64,000 nucleotides of DNA from Hansschlegelia plantiphila (GCF_027922265.1 NZ_BSFI01000020.1:41437-105436), one strand, 5' to 3'; shown: positions 26,110-35,282, numbered from the stretch's first letter. The notes: generated from the sequence alone by a model not told the origin. Numbers and translations are program-made.

Positions 26110-26476
26110 ATTTCACGTAGGCAAAACGCTGGTCGCCCTGCGGCGTGCCTTCGAGCGCGCCGCCCTCGGCGCCGGGCTGCCACTGCACGACGCTCTCGAT
26201 CTTGCTCGCGAGCTCGAAGTCGCGGCCCGTGATCCCCTTGGCGTCGTGAGACATCAGCCTCACCTCCACCCAGGCGTAGGACGCCGTGATGTCGGGGTGG
26301 TGCCACGCCGCTTCCGCGAGATGGCCGATCGTGTTGATCACCATCAATGTGCTCTTCCAGCTCTGGGTCTTGTAGGTGCGCCTGATCCATCCGTCCTCGA
26401 GCCGCCACTTCGGCAGCTCCGCCTTCAGGCGAGCTTCCACCTGATCGGGAGGGATGACGGCTTTGCGGTCGGCCAT
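26102..26476 (-). CDS. Pterin-4a-carbinolamine dehydratase-like protein
   Basis: A 124-residue PCD/DcoH-family protein. The catalytic motif is visible as AEAAWHHPDITASYAWVEVRLMSHDAKGIT, with the HHP triad and the downstream His. It is the first gene of the operon leading into fhcBADC. PCD genes are frequent in H4MPT gene clusters of methylotrophs. A role in pterin handling is likely, since no aromatic amino acid hydroxylase is near. Confidence 0.88.
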   Translation of the reverse strand: MADRKAVIPPDQVEARLKAELPKWRLEDGWIRRTYKTQSWKSTLMVINTIGHLAEAAWHHPDITASYAWVEVRLMSHDAKGITGRDFELASKIESVVQWQPGAEGGALEGTPQGDQRFAYVKYD

Positions 26477-26631
26477 TGAGCGCGATCCTTGAAGCTCACT
26501 GAGAATTTCGGCGAGGCTTACACAGCGCGTCAGGCCGGCGCAACGCGGCGCGGCGTTTCGTCCGATAGGGAGTTAGGAGTATTGGCGAGGTTGGCGCGCC
26601 GCCGCCGCCGCGACTAATGTGCCGCCGGAAA

Positions 26632-27666
26632 ATGACAGATCAGCCGCAATCCCGCCCGCAGGGCGACAGCCTTCGCGCACCCCGCGCCGTGCGCATCGTC
26701 GCGCCAGGGCGACTGCATATCGGCTTCCTTGACCTCAACGGCTCCCTTGGCCGCCGCTTCGGAAGCCTAGGCCTGACGCTCGAAGGGCCGGCGACGCGGG
26801 TCTTCATGCAGACGGCCGCCGAACCTTCCGCCGTCGGCCCCGACAGCGACCGCGCCCGGCAAGCCCTCTCCAGGATCGCGCGGACGCATGGCGTCGACGA
26901 GCGCGTGCGGATCGTCGTCGAGGAGGCGCTTCCCGCGCATTCGGGCCTCGGCTCCGGCACGCAGATGGCCCTGGCGATCGGCGTCGGGGCGAGCCTGCTC
27001 GACGGCAAGGGCATCGATTCGTCGCAGGTCGCGGCCTCGCTCAGCCGCGGCGCCCGGTCGAGCATCGGTCTCGGCGCCTTTCAGGGCGGCGGCGTGCTGC
27101 TCGACGGCGGCCAGCCCGCGGGCGAGCGCCCGTCGCAGCCCCCGCCTTTGCTGTCGCGGATCGCCATCCCCGCGGCCTGGCGCATTCTCCTGATCTTCGA
27201 CACGACGCGCGCGGGGCTGAGCGGCGCCACCGAATCCGAGGCGATGGACGGCCTGCCGGAGTTCCCGGAGGCGCTCGCAGACAGGCTCTGCCGGCTGGTG
27301 CTGATGGCGGCCCTGCCCGCCGCCGCGTCGGGCGACGCGCACCGCTTCGGCCTTGCGGTCGGCGAGATTCAGCGCCGTCTCGGCGACCATTTCTCGCGCT
27401 TCCAGGGCGGACGCTTCACGAGCCCCGACGTCGCCGAGGCGCTGAAGCTGATTGAGGCGGCCGGCGTACCGGGCGTCGGCCAGAGCAGTTGGGGGCCGAC
27501 GGGCTTTGCGATATTTGGCGAGGCGCAGGCCGCGGAAGTCATGGCGTCCGATCTGCGCGCGCGGTTCGCCGACCGGCCGAATCTGACGTTCGACGTGGTC
27601 AGCGGCAATAATCACGGCGCGACGATTGAAGACGCGCGTTATGGCGATGACGGCGCGAGCGGCTGA
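26632..27666 (+). CDS. mptG: Beta-ribofuranosylaminobenzene 5'-phosphate synthase
   Basis: RFAP synthase condenses 4-hydroxybenzoate/4-aminobenzoate with PRPP, the committed step of H4MPT synthesis. The 344-residue GHMP-kinase-fold protein has VRIVAPGRLHIGFLDLNGS, the ATP-like loop EEALPAHSGLGSGTQMALAIG and SRGARSSIGLGAFQGGGVLLDGG. The C-terminal region has QSSWGPTGFAIF. ATG 26632 is chosen over 26617 to avoid an Arg-rich start. It leads the operon with mtdB and mch and is divergent from the pcd-fhc operon. Confidence 0.95.
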   Translation: MTDQPQSRPQGDSLRAPRAVRIVAPGRLHIGFLDLNGSLGRRFGSLGLTLEGPATRVFMQTAAEPSAVGPDSDRARQALSRIARTHGVDERVRIVVEEALPAHSGLGSGTQMALAIGVGASLLDGKGIDSSQVAASLSRGARSSIGLGAFQGGGVLLDGGQPAGERPSQPPPLLSRIAIPAAWRILLIFDTTRAGLSGATESEAMDGLPEFPEALADRLCRLVLMAALPAAASGDAHRFGLAVGEIQRRLGDHFSRFQGGRFTSPDVAEALKLIEAAGVPGVGQSSWGPTGFAIFGEAQAAEVMASDLRARFADRPNLTFDVVSGNNHGATIEDARYGDDGASG

Positions 27667-27687
27667 GCCGCGCCGAAAGGAGATTCG

Positions 27688-28581
27688 ATGCCCGACGCCC
27701 ATCCGATTCTGCACATGATCACGCCGCTCCGGCACACCAGCCCGTTCGACGTGAACATGGCGGTCGACGCCGGCTTCCTGACGATCGCCACCTATGTCGG
27801 CGTCGATCTGAAGGACGTCGTCCCGCTCACCCAGGACGCCATGTTCAGCCGGTCGCCGACAGCGGCGAAGCGCACCGTCCTGTTCATCGGCGGCAAGGAC
27901 GCGAGCCTTGCGCTCGACCAGATGAAGGCCGCGGATTCCGCGCTGTTTCCGCCTTTTGAAATATCGATCTTCGCCGATCCGGCGGGCGCCTTCACGACGG
28001 CGGCCGCAATGATCTCGCTCGTCGAGAAGCATCTCGGGGGCAAGCGGGCCAACGGTCTTGCTGGCGCGAAGGTCCAGGTCTACGGCGCGACCGGCGTCAT
28101 CGGCGGCGTCGCCGCGGTGATCGCCGCCAATGCCGGCGCACACGTCACGCTTGTCAGCCATCAGGCGATCGAGGACGTCGAGCTCAAGGCGGTCGACTTC
28201 AAGAAACGCTTCGGGGTGAAGCTCGATTGCGCGGTCGCGAGCTCCGAGGAGGAGAAGAAGCGACTGGTGGCGGACGCCGAGGTGATTCTCACCGCCGCAT
28301 CCGCCGGCGTCCAGGTGATCTCGAGCGAGGTGCTGAAGAGCGCCAAAAGCCTGCTGGTCGCCGCCGACATCAACGCGGTTCCGCCGGCCGGCATCGCGGG
28401 GGTCGGATCAAACGACGACGGCGTCGCCCTGCCCTATGGCGTGGGTGTCGGAGCGCTGGTGATCGGACAACTGAAGTATCAGGTCCAGCACCAGATGCTG
28501 AAGCGCATCCTCGCCTCCGACAAGGCTCTCCAGATCGGCTTCCTCGAGGCCTATGAGCTCGCACGCTCCCTCGCCTCCTGA
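27688..28581 (+). CDS. mtdB: NAD(P)-dependent methylene-H4MPT dehydrogenase MtdB
   Basis: MtdB oxidises methylene-H4MPT to methenyl-H4MPT in the cytoplasm. The 297-residue protein starts with HPILHMITPLRHTSPFDVNMAVDAGF and has the Rossmann motif VYGATGVIGGVAAVIAANAGA. It continues with TAASAGVQVISSEVL and VAADINAVPPAGIAGVGSNDDG, typical of MtdA/MtdB. The H4MPT gene context supports MtdB rather than MtdA. A good ribosome site (AAAGGAGA) precedes the ATG. Confidence 0.95.
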   Translation: MPDAHPILHMITPLRHTSPFDVNMAVDAGFLTIATYVGVDLKDVVPLTQDAMFSRSPTAAKRTVLFIGGKDASLALDQMKAADSALFPPFEISIFADPAGAFTTAAAMISLVEKHLGGKRANGLAGAKVQVYGATGVIGGVAAVIAANAGAHVTLVSHQAIEDVELKAVDFKKRFGVKLDCAVASSEEEKKRLVADAEVILTAASAGVQVISSEVLKSAKSLLVAADINAVPPAGIAGVGSNDDGVALPYGVGVGALVIGQLKYQVQHQMLKRILASDKALQIGFLEAYELARSLAS

Positions 28582-29734
28582 AGATTACGACGTCGCGGTC
28601 GTCGCGCTCTCGGCGCGCGCCCTCGCGCGCTCGGCCCGGCGCGCCGGCTTGCGTGCGCTTTCGATCGACCTGTTCGCCGACGCCGACACGCGCGAGCATG
28701 CGGCCAAGGCGGTAAAGGCGCGACCCAGCAAGCGCGGGATCGGATTCGATCGGAAAGATCTGCTGGCGACGCTGCGCCGTCATGCGCGGGAAGGCCTGCC
28801 GGTGGCGCTCGGCGCAGGGTTCGAGCACGCGCCGCGCTTGATGGCCGCGATCGGGCGTCGCAACCCGCTCCGCGGCGCGACGCCTGAGACGGTCGCGCTG
28901 CTCAAGGATCCGTTCGCGTTCTCCGACATGCTGGCGGCGCTCGGTGTCCCCCATCCTGCGGTGGCCAGGAGCTGCGAGATCGACGGAGCGCTCGACGGCT
29001 GGCTCTCGAAGCGCGCGGGCGCGTCGGGCGGGGCGCATATCCGGCGGGCTCGGTCCGGCGCCGTTGCTTCGGGTCGCTATCTTCAGCGCCGCGTCGACGG
29101 GCGACCGCTGTCCGCCCTCTTCCTCGCGAACGGCCGCGACGCACGCATCCTGGGGTTTTCCGAGCAGTGGGCCGATCCGACGCCGCGGGCGCCGTTCCGC
29201 TATGGCGGCGCGGCCGGTTCGATCGCCCTCCCCGCAGGCCTCGCCGACGGGATCGCTGCAGCGCTCCACCGCATCGTTGAGACGACGGCGCTGGCGGGCC
29301 TCGCCAGCGCCGACCTCATCGTCTCGGCAGGCGGCGACGCCTTCCACCTTTTGGAGATCAACCCCCGACCCGGCGCGACGCTCGACGTGTTCGACCGCGG
29401 CGAATCCCCTTCGCTGCTTGCGCTCCACCTCGCCGCCTGCGACGGCCGGCTGCCGGACGCGTTCGAGCGACCAGCGTCCGCGCAGGCTGCGGCTGTCGTC
29501 TACGCCCGGCGCGCCGTCAGCGTCACTACGCTGCAGCGACCGGTCTGGACGGCGGACTGGCCGGCGTGCGAGGAGATCATCCCCGCTGGCGCGCCCGTCT
29601 GCACGATCCTGGCCGCCGGCGCCACGCCATTCGCCGCGCGCGCGCTACTCGCCGAGCGGCGCGCCGCTCTTCTCGAATCGCTCCGCGCCGTCAGCACGTC
29701 CCGGCCGAGCCCGAACCCGATGGTGCCTGCATGA
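28553..29734 (+). CDS. ATP-grasp protein of the H4MPT cluster (Orf5-like)
   Basis: A 393-residue ATP-grasp-type protein between mtdB and mch, the place where methylotrophs carry the gene historically called orf5. The C-terminal half shows the metal-binding pattern (ADLIVSAGGDAFHLLEINPRPGATLDVFD), preceded by a substrate lobe (GAHIRRARSGAVASGRYLQRRVDG). It overlaps mtdB by 29 nt. It probably ligates an amino acid or similar unit during cofactor synthesis. The substrate is unproven. Confidence 0.85.
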   Translation: MSSHAPSPPEDYDVAVVALSARALARSARRAGLRALSIDLFADADTREHAAKAVKARPSKRGIGFDRKDLLATLRRHAREGLPVALGAGFEHAPRLMAAIGRRNPLRGATPETVALLKDPFAFSDMLAALGVPHPAVARSCEIDGALDGWLSKRAGASGGAHIRRARSGAVASGRYLQRRVDGRPLSALFLANGRDARILGFSEQWADPTPRAPFRYGGAAGSIALPAGLADGIAAALHRIVETTALAGLASADLIVSAGGDAFHLLEINPRPGATLDVFDRGESPSLLALHLAACDGRLPDAFERPASAQAAAVVYARRAVSVTTLQRPVWTADWPACEEIIPAGAPVCTILAAGATPFAARALLAERRAALLESLRAVSTSRPSPNPMVPA

Positions 29735-30690
29735 ACGCAAAGCCAAGCGTTGGAGCCCTGACCGCCCCCCTCGTGGAGGCTCTCGTCAGGGACGCCACGA
29801 CGCTCCGCCTCGCCATCGAGAAGACCGCGACAGGCGCGACGATCGTCGATGCGGGCGCCTCGGTCCGCGGCGGCCTCGAAGCCGGCCGCCGCATCACCGA
29901 GATCTGCCTCGGAGGGCTTGGCCAGGTCAGCCTTGTTCCGGATTCGCGCTTCCCCCGCTGGGGCATGGCCATCCAGGTCACCACCGCCGATCCGGTCATC
30001 GCCTGCCTTGGCAGCCAGTACGCCGGCTGGAACCTGTCCGAAGGCGAGTTCTTCGCCCTCGGCTCCGGACCGGCCCGGGCGATCTGGGCGAAGGAAGAGC
30101 TTTTCGGCGAGCTCGGATACAAGGACGAGGCCGAGACCGCGACGCTGGTGCTCGAGACTGACAAGCGCCCGCCCGACGGGTTGATCTCCTACATCGCCAA
30201 GGAGTGCGGCGTCGCGGAGGACAAGCTGACGCTGATCCTGACCCCGACCCAGAGCCTCGCGGGCGCCGTCCAGATCGTCGGGCGCGTGTTGGAGGTGGCG
30301 CTCCACAAGGCGCACTCCATCCACTTCCCGCTCGACCGCATCGTGGACGGCTCGGGCTTCGCGCCGGTGCCGCCTCCCGGCGCCGACTTCCTGTCCGGCA
30401 TGGGCCGCACCAACGACGCCGTGCTCTACGGCGGCCAGATCGCGCTCTATGTCGAAGGGCCGGAGGACGAGGCCGAGCAGCTCGCGAACGGCCTGCCCTC
30501 ATCGACCTCGCGCGACTATGGCCGCCCGTTCGGCGAGGTGTTCAAGGCCTATAATTTCGACTTCTACGCCTGCGACGCCGCGCTGTTCTCGCCCGCCGTC
30601 GTGACCGTCACGGCGCTTTCGACGGGCAAGAGCTTCACCGCCGGCAAGCTCGCGCACGAAATCGTCGAGAAGTCGTTCTCCGGCGCGTGA
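29731..30690 (+). CDS. mch: Methenyl-H4MPT cyclohydrolase Mch
   Basis: Mch hydrolyses methenyl-H4MPT to formyl-H4MPT in the cytoplasm. The 319-residue protein shows the family pattern: GATIVDAGASVRGGLEAGRRITEICLGGLG, IACLGSQYAGWNL, ALGSGPARA and SIHFPLDRIVDGSGFAPVPPP. ATG 29731 overlaps the upstream stop (ATGA), fixing the start. It is complete. Confidence 0.97.
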   Translation: MNAKPSVGALTAPLVEALVRDATTLRLAIEKTATGATIVDAGASVRGGLEAGRRITEICLGGLGQVSLVPDSRFPRWGMAIQVTTADPVIACLGSQYAGWNLSEGEFFALGSGPARAIWAKEELFGELGYKDEAETATLVLETDKRPPDGLISYIAKECGVAEDKLTLILTPTQSLAGAVQIVGRVLEVALHKAHSIHFPLDRIVDGSGFAPVPPPGADFLSGMGRTNDAVLYGGQIALYVEGPEDEAEQLANGLPSSTSRDYGRPFGEVFKAYNFDFYACDAALFSPAVVTVTALSTGKSFTAGKLAHEIVEKSFSGA

Positions 30691-30766
30691 ACCACGGTCG
30701 TTCCCGGCCCGGCGCTCCGCGCCGGCCGGGATGGCGAGGGCGTCGACCCCGGAAAGCTCAAGCCCG

Positions 30767-31675
30767 ATGATCCTCGAAGACGCTGTCGTCATCTTCACCG
30801 AGAAGGCCGACTGGCACAGCAACAGCCTCGCCGCCGCCCTGAAGCGCGAAGGACTGCGGCCGCTGATCCTGTCGATCGCCGATTGCGGCTTCGAGCTGGG
30901 AACCGGCCGTCCCGGCCTGCGTCTTCCCGGCCTCGACCGGCTCCCCGGAGCGATCTTCATCCGTCTGCTTCCGGCAGGCACGACCGAGCAGATCACCGCC
31001 CGGCTTGGGCTGCTGCACGCGGCCCGCGCGCTCGGCGTCACTGTCATCAACGACGCCAGAGCGGTCGAGGTCTGCGTCGACAAGTCCATGACGACGTTCG
31101 TGCTCGCGGAAGCCGGCCTGCCCACGCCGCGAACGGTCGTGCGAGAGCGCCGCGAGGACGCCATAGCGGCGCTGGAGTCCCTGGGCGGCGACGCGGTGTT
31201 GAAGCCGCTGTTCGGGGCGCAGGGCAAAGGACTGATCAGGGTCCGGTCGGCGGACGACCTGCCTCAGCCCGACGACGTCGCCGGCGTCTACTATCTTCAG
31301 GAATTCGTCGCGAGCCGCGGCTCTCGAGCGGCGGGCGGCGCGCATGACTGGCGCGTTTTCGTGCTCGACGGAAAGCCTATCGGGGCGATGATCCGCCGCT
31401 CGGACGGCTGGGTCACCAACATCTTCCAGGGCGCGACCGGCGAAGCCGCCAGCATCGACGGCGAAGCCGCGTCGCTCGCCGTCAGGGCGGCGGCAGCCGT
31501 CGGCGCGGCCTATGCCGGCGTCGACCTGATCGAGGACGAGGACGGCCGCTTCCTCGTGCTGGAGGTCAACTCGATGCCCGCCTGGAAGGGTCTGACGCAG
31601 GCGACCGGCGTCGACGTCGCAGCGGCGCTTGCAGCCGACGTCGCGCGGCGGCTGGCCCGCCCCGATGCCGCCTGA
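30767..31675 (+). CDS. RimK-type ATP-grasp ligase, probable cofactor glutamylation
   Basis: A 302-residue RimK-like ATP-grasp protein: VINDARAVEVCVDKSMTTFVLAEAGLPTPRTVV, then LKPLFGAQGKGLIRV, ATP-lid segments, and the metal-binding end FLVLEVNSMPAWKGLTQATGVD. Methanogen MptN, which adds glutamate to H4MPT, and CofF belong to this family. In this context the likely job is adding glutamate to dephospho-H4MPT or methylofuran, whose bacterial form carries a polyglutamate chain. Met 30767 is preferred to 30731 because GGAAAG lies 10 nt upstream. Confidence 0.85.
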   Translation: MILEDAVVIFTEKADWHSNSLAAALKREGLRPLILSIADCGFELGTGRPGLRLPGLDRLPGAIFIRLLPAGTTEQITARLGLLHAARALGVTVINDARAVEVCVDKSMTTFVLAEAGLPTPRTVVRERREDAIAALESLGGDAVLKPLFGAQGKGLIRVRSADDLPQPDDVAGVYYLQEFVASRGSRAAGGAHDWRVFVLDGKPIGAMIRRSDGWVTNIFQGATGEAASIDGEAASLAVRAAAAVGAAYAGVDLIEDEDGRFLVLEVNSMPAWKGLTQATGVDVAAALAADVARRLARPDAA

Positions 31676-32498
31676 CCAACCCCGCAGCCTGGCGGCTGTC
31701 GCCGGCCTCTTCCGCGAGGCCTGCCGGGCCGAGCTCCATGCGCTGAAGCCAGGCAACGTCCACATTTTCCGCGAGGGTCACGGCATGACGGCTGCGACCT
31801 TCGAGCGCGCGGCGGAAGTCGCCGCCGTTCGCCTCGTGACCGGACGCACCGTCGGCGACCGCATCGAAGGCGCGGTGCGGGCCTCGCTCGCGGCCGTCGG
31901 CTGCAACGCCAATCTCGGCATTATCCTGCTGGCTGCGCCGCTGACGGAGGCGGCGTTCGACGCCGCGCCGGGCGAATCCTTGCGTGCCGCGCTGTCGCGC
32001 ATTCTCAAGCGGTTGACCGTCGCAGACGCCGCGGCCGCCTATCGGGCGATCGCCGCCGCAAATCCCGGCGGCCTCGGCCGTACGGAGCAGCACGACGTCG
32101 CGGCGCCGCCTTCGATCACGCTGCGGGAGGCGATGTCGGAGGCCGCCGACCGCGACAGGATCGCGCTGCAATACGTCACGGATTTCGAGGATGTCTTCGC
32201 CGCCGCAACGGCTTACGAGACGCGCGGGCCAGGCCGCGAGGCCGTCGAGGACGTCTATCTCGGGCTTCTCAGCCTGTTTCCCGACAGCCATGTCGCGCGC
32301 AAGTTCGGCTCCGCCGTCGCCGAAACCGTGCGTCGGGAGGCGGCCGCGTTTTCCGAAAGTCTCGACTTTCGCGAGGATCGCGAACGGGCGCTCGACGCGT
32401 TCGACCTGCATCTCAAGGCCAAGAGCGTCAATCCCGGCACGACCGCCGACCTCACCGTCGCCGCGCTGTTCGCGGCGGGGCTTCAAGCGCGCGCCTGA
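31665..32498 (+). CDS. CitG-family triphosphoribosyl transferase-like protein (Orf7-like)
   Basis: A 277-residue protein of the CitG/MdcB family: ELHALKPGNVHIFREGHGMTAATFERAA, GCNANLGIILLAAPL and the C-terminal KAKSVNPGTTADLTVAALF. CitG makes triphosphoribosyl-dephospho-CoA, but the methylotroph homologue lies in H4MPT clusters and probably attaches a phosphoribosyl unit in that pathway. ATG 31665 overlaps the upstream gene by 11 nt. Its 3' end overlaps the convergent HisA-like gene by 47 nt. Confidence 0.85.
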   Translation: MPPDQPRSLAAVAGLFREACRAELHALKPGNVHIFREGHGMTAATFERAAEVAAVRLVTGRTVGDRIEGAVRASLAAVGCNANLGIILLAAPLTEAAFDAAPGESLRAALSRILKRLTVADAAAAYRAIAAANPGGLGRTEQHDVAAPPSITLREAMSEAADRDRIALQYVTDFEDVFAAATAYETRGPGREAVEDVYLGLLSLFPDSHVARKFGSAVAETVRREAAAFSESLDFREDRERALDAFDLHLKAKSVNPGTTADLTVAALFAAGLQARA

Positions 32499-33177
32499 GC
32501 GCATCCGGCGTCAGTCGGCCGTCATGAAGCGCGCTTGCGACGAGCGCGCCAGCGACGCCGATTTCTTCAAGCGCCCCTAGGTCCTCCGCCCCCCGAACGC
32601 CGCCCGCGGCGAACACCTCGCGCTCACCGGCTAGCGCGAGCGTCTCTGTCAGCCGTTCGACATCCGGCCCGTCCCCGGCCCCGACGCGGGCAAGCGTCAT
32701 GACGATGAGCCGATGCGGCCAAACGTCTGGCGTTTCATAGATTTCTGCCGGTCCCATGCGGCCGCCGGCGTCGTAGTCGAGGGACAGGACCCCCTCCGCG
32801 GCGTCGATCGCGCGGACGAGCGGGTCGAACTCGGAGAACGCTTCCGCGCCGACGACCGAGACGCCTGGACCGGAGGCGGCGCGGCGCCGCAGGATGTCTG
32901 CGTCCGCGTCGCCGCGGTCCACCCAGATTTCGACGGCGGGGTGCTCCCGGGCGAGCGCCGCGACCGCGGCGTCGTTGCCGGGACGGCCGAAAATGGCGTC
33001 GAGGTCTGCGACGTAGAGGCGGCGGAACGGCGCCAGATCCATGAGCGCGCTCGCAATTTCCGTGGGGCTGGAGCCTTTGGCGAGCGGCGAGACGATCGGA
33101 CGGTAGTTTCCCCGCTCGCCGCGCCGAGCGTGCACGACCTCGCCGTTCATCAGGTCGATCACGGGAATGACGTCCAT
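32452..33177 (-). CDS. HisA/HisF-like TIM-barrel protein of the H4MPT cluster
   Basis: A 241-residue HisA-like barrel: VIPVIDLMNGEVVHARRGERGNY, LYVADLDAIFG, EIWVDRGDAD and VFAAGGVRGAEDLGALEEIGVAGALVASALHDG. The two catalytic Asp positions of HisA (in VIDLMNG and the Asp of VLSLDYDAGG) appear conserved. A true histidine operon is absent here, and related genes are known within archaeal-type C1 clusters, so a role in cofactor synthesis is likely. It stands alone on the minus strand among plus-strand genes. Confidence 0.83.
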   Translation of the reverse strand: MDVIPVIDLMNGEVVHARRGERGNYRPIVSPLAKGSSPTEIASALMDLAPFRRLYVADLDAIFGRPGNDAAVAALAREHPAVEIWVDRGDADADILRRRAASGPGVSVVGAEAFSEFDPLVRAIDAAEGVLSLDYDAGGRMGPAEIYETPDVWPHRLIVMTLARVGAGDGPDVERLTETLALAGEREVFAAGGVRGAEDLGALEEIGVAGALVASALHDGRLTPDALRRALEAPPRTARRR

Positions 33178-33234
33178 GGCTCGAACTCCGGACATGCGCT
33201 GCGGCCGGGTTTGGTTTAAGCCGGTCCCGACCGG

Positions 33235-34245
33235 GTGACGAGCGCCTCGTCGGCGGATTTCGAGGCTTCTGGGAGAGCCGGGTTGCGCGTCTTCATGTGC
33301 GAATTCGTGACCGGCGGAGGCATGGCGGGCGAGCCGATATCGCCGTCGCTCGCCCGCGAGGGCGCGCTGATGCGCGACGCGCTGGCGCGCGATCTCACTG
33401 ATATTCCTGGCGTTTCTTTGGTGACCACGCATGACGAGCGGCTGACGCCGCCCAGGGGGATCGCGAGCATCGCGATCGCTCCGGAGCGGGATCTCTGGCG
33501 GCTCTGGGCCTATTGCGCCAGGAAGGTCGACGTCACCTGGGTCGTCGCGCCGGAAACGGGGGGCGTGCTGGCGCGGCTGACCGGGCTCTGCGCCAACGCC
33601 GGCGCGATCGGCATCGGCCCGGATATCGAAGCGATTCGAGTGGCTTCCAGCAAGAAGCTGACGGCCGAGACCCTGATTGCGGCGGGAGTTCCAGCGCTTC
33701 CGGTCTGGGCGTCGAACGCGGTTCCGGACGATGTCCTCGGCCCGTTCGTGGCGAAACCGGATGACGGCGCCGGCTGCGAGAGCACGCTGCTGATGCTCGA
33801 CCGGCCGGAGCCGGGTTCGCTCGGAAGCGGTCATGTTCTACAGCTTTTCGCGGCGGGCGAGGCTGCCAGCCTGACGGTCCTGAGCGCCGGTGGGACGGTG
33901 CGGCTGCTCTCCGCGAACCGGCAGCATGTCGCGGTCGAAAACGGTCGCTTCGTGTTCCGCGGATTGACGCTCGGCGCTTTAGGTGACGACGATAACGCTT
34001 TGCAACAGCTTGCAGAAATGGTCGTGGATGCGATTCCGGGCCTCAGCGGGATTTTCGGAATTGACGTGGTGATCGGGAACAGCGGGCCGGTGGTCGTGGA
34101 AGTTAATCCGCGGTTAACGACGAGTTACGCCGGGTTAAGAGAAGCGATCGGAATTAACCCCGTGAGCCTCGTGGCGCCCTTTGCCGGCGACGCGTGCGTC
34201 GGTCTCCCGACCAGCCCGGCCAGACAGGTCGAGATCGCACTGTGA
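33235..34245 (+). CDS. ATP-grasp protein of the H4MPT cluster (Orf17-like)
   Basis: A 336-residue ATP-grasp protein with a likely GTG start. The N-terminus reads RVFMCEFVTGGGMAGEPIS; the middle has ASSKKLTAETLIAAGVPALPVW and FVAKPDDGAGCEST; the metal-binding end is FGIDVVIGNSGPVVVEVNPRLTTSYAGLREAIG. This matches the protein called Orf17 in methylotrophs and resembles MfnD, the tyramine-glutamate ligase of methanofuran synthesis. The last part uses several TTA codons and GTTAA strings, rare in this genome. Precise substrate unproven. Confidence 0.85.
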   Translation: MTSASSADFEASGRAGLRVFMCEFVTGGGMAGEPISPSLAREGALMRDALARDLTDIPGVSLVTTHDERLTPPRGIASIAIAPERDLWRLWAYCARKVDVTWVVAPETGGVLARLTGLCANAGAIGIGPDIEAIRVASSKKLTAETLIAAGVPALPVWASNAVPDDVLGPFVAKPDDGAGCESTLLMLDRPEPGSLGSGHVLQLFAAGEAASLTVLSAGGTVRLLSANRQHVAVENGRFVFRGLTLGALGDDDNALQQLAEMVVDAIPGLSGIFGIDVVIGNSGPVVVEVNPRLTTSYAGLREAIGINPVSLVAPFAGDACVGLPTSPARQVEIAL

Positions 34246-35282
34246 CGGGACGTCCGATCGTCGGCCTCGACGTCGGCGGCGCCCATCTGAAGCTCGCCCG
34301 GATTTCCGCCGTCGGCCGGCTGGCTGAGGTGCGCATCGCGCCCTGTCCGCTCTGGAAGGGCCTCGATCGGCTCACCGTGGCGCTCGACGACGTCGCCGAC
34401 GCGCTGCCTCCCGAGGCGGCCTGCGCCGTCACGATGACGGGAGAACTGGTCGACCTCTGGCCGGATCGGGCGACCGGGGTCGCGGCCATCGCGTCGGCGC
34501 TCGCGGCCCGGCTCGGCGCCGATCGGGTGGCGGTCTACGCCGGCGAGCGCGGCTTCGTCGAAGCCGCCGCCGCGCCGGAGCACTGGAGCGCGATCGCCTC
34601 CGCGAACTGGCGGGCGACCGCGCAGGCGCTCGCCGTCGGCGGCGAGGCCGGGCTGCTGGTCGACGTCGGCTCCACAACGTCCGACCTCGCGCCCTTCGCC
34701 GGCCATGGCGTCCTGGCGCGCGGTCGAACGGACGCGGAGCGGATGGCGGCGGAGGAGCTGGTCTATCTCGGCGCGGCGAGGACGCCGGTGATGGCGCTGA
34801 GTCCCCGCCTGCCCTTCCGCGGCGCCTGGGTCTCGCCGATGGCGGAGTTTTTCGCGACCTCGGCCGACGTGTTCCGCCTGACCGGCGATCTGCCCGAAGG
34901 CGCCGACCTCCATGACGCGGCCGACGGCGGCCCGAAGACGCGCGAGGGCAGCGCCCGCAGGCTGCTGCGGATGGTCGGCGCTGATCTCGATGCGGCGAAC
35001 GACGCCCCGGCGCGGGCGCTTGCGGCCTTTCTCGCCGAAGCCGCGCTCCGGCGGCTCTGCGACGCCGCCGCCGCGATCCTGTCACGATCCGAGACGCCCG
35101 CCGGCGCCACGGTTTTCGGCGCCGGGGTCGGGCGATTTATGGCGGCGAGGCTGGCGGAGCGGCTCGGCCTCTTGTATCGCGACGTCGGAGCCCTGTGGTC
35201 CGACGACGCGCGCCTCGCAGGCGTCGCCGCGGACTGCGCCCCGTCCGTCGCCGTCGCCCGCCTGCTCGCGGCGCGCGGCTGA
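34242..35282 (+). CDS. mfnF: H4MPT-linked hydantoinase/oxoprolinase-like protein, MfnF-like
   Basis: A 346-residue ASKHA-fold protein: VGLDVGGAHLKLARI at the N-terminus, LLVDVGSTTSDLAPFAGHGV in the middle and VFGAGVGRFMAARLAERLG near the end. It belongs to the H4MPT-linked C1 transfer pathway family, whose archaeal member MfnF joins the aminomethylfuran unit to the tyramine part of methanofuran. The GTG start overlaps the upstream stop. With MfnE- and MfnB-like genes nearby, the furan branch is well represented. Confidence 0.85.
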   Translation: MTGRPIVGLDVGGAHLKLARISAVGRLAEVRIAPCPLWKGLDRLTVALDDVADALPPEAACAVTMTGELVDLWPDRATGVAAIASALAARLGADRVAVYAGERGFVEAAAAPEHWSAIASANWRATAQALAVGGEAGLLVDVGSTTSDLAPFAGHGVLARGRTDAERMAAEELVYLGAARTPVMALSPRLPFRGAWVSPMAEFFATSADVFRLTGDLPEGADLHDAADGGPKTREGSARRLLRMVGADLDAANDAPARALAAFLAEAALRRLCDAAAAILSRSETPAGATVFGAGVGRFMAARLAERLGLLYRDVGALWSDDARLAGVAADCAPSVAVARLLAARG

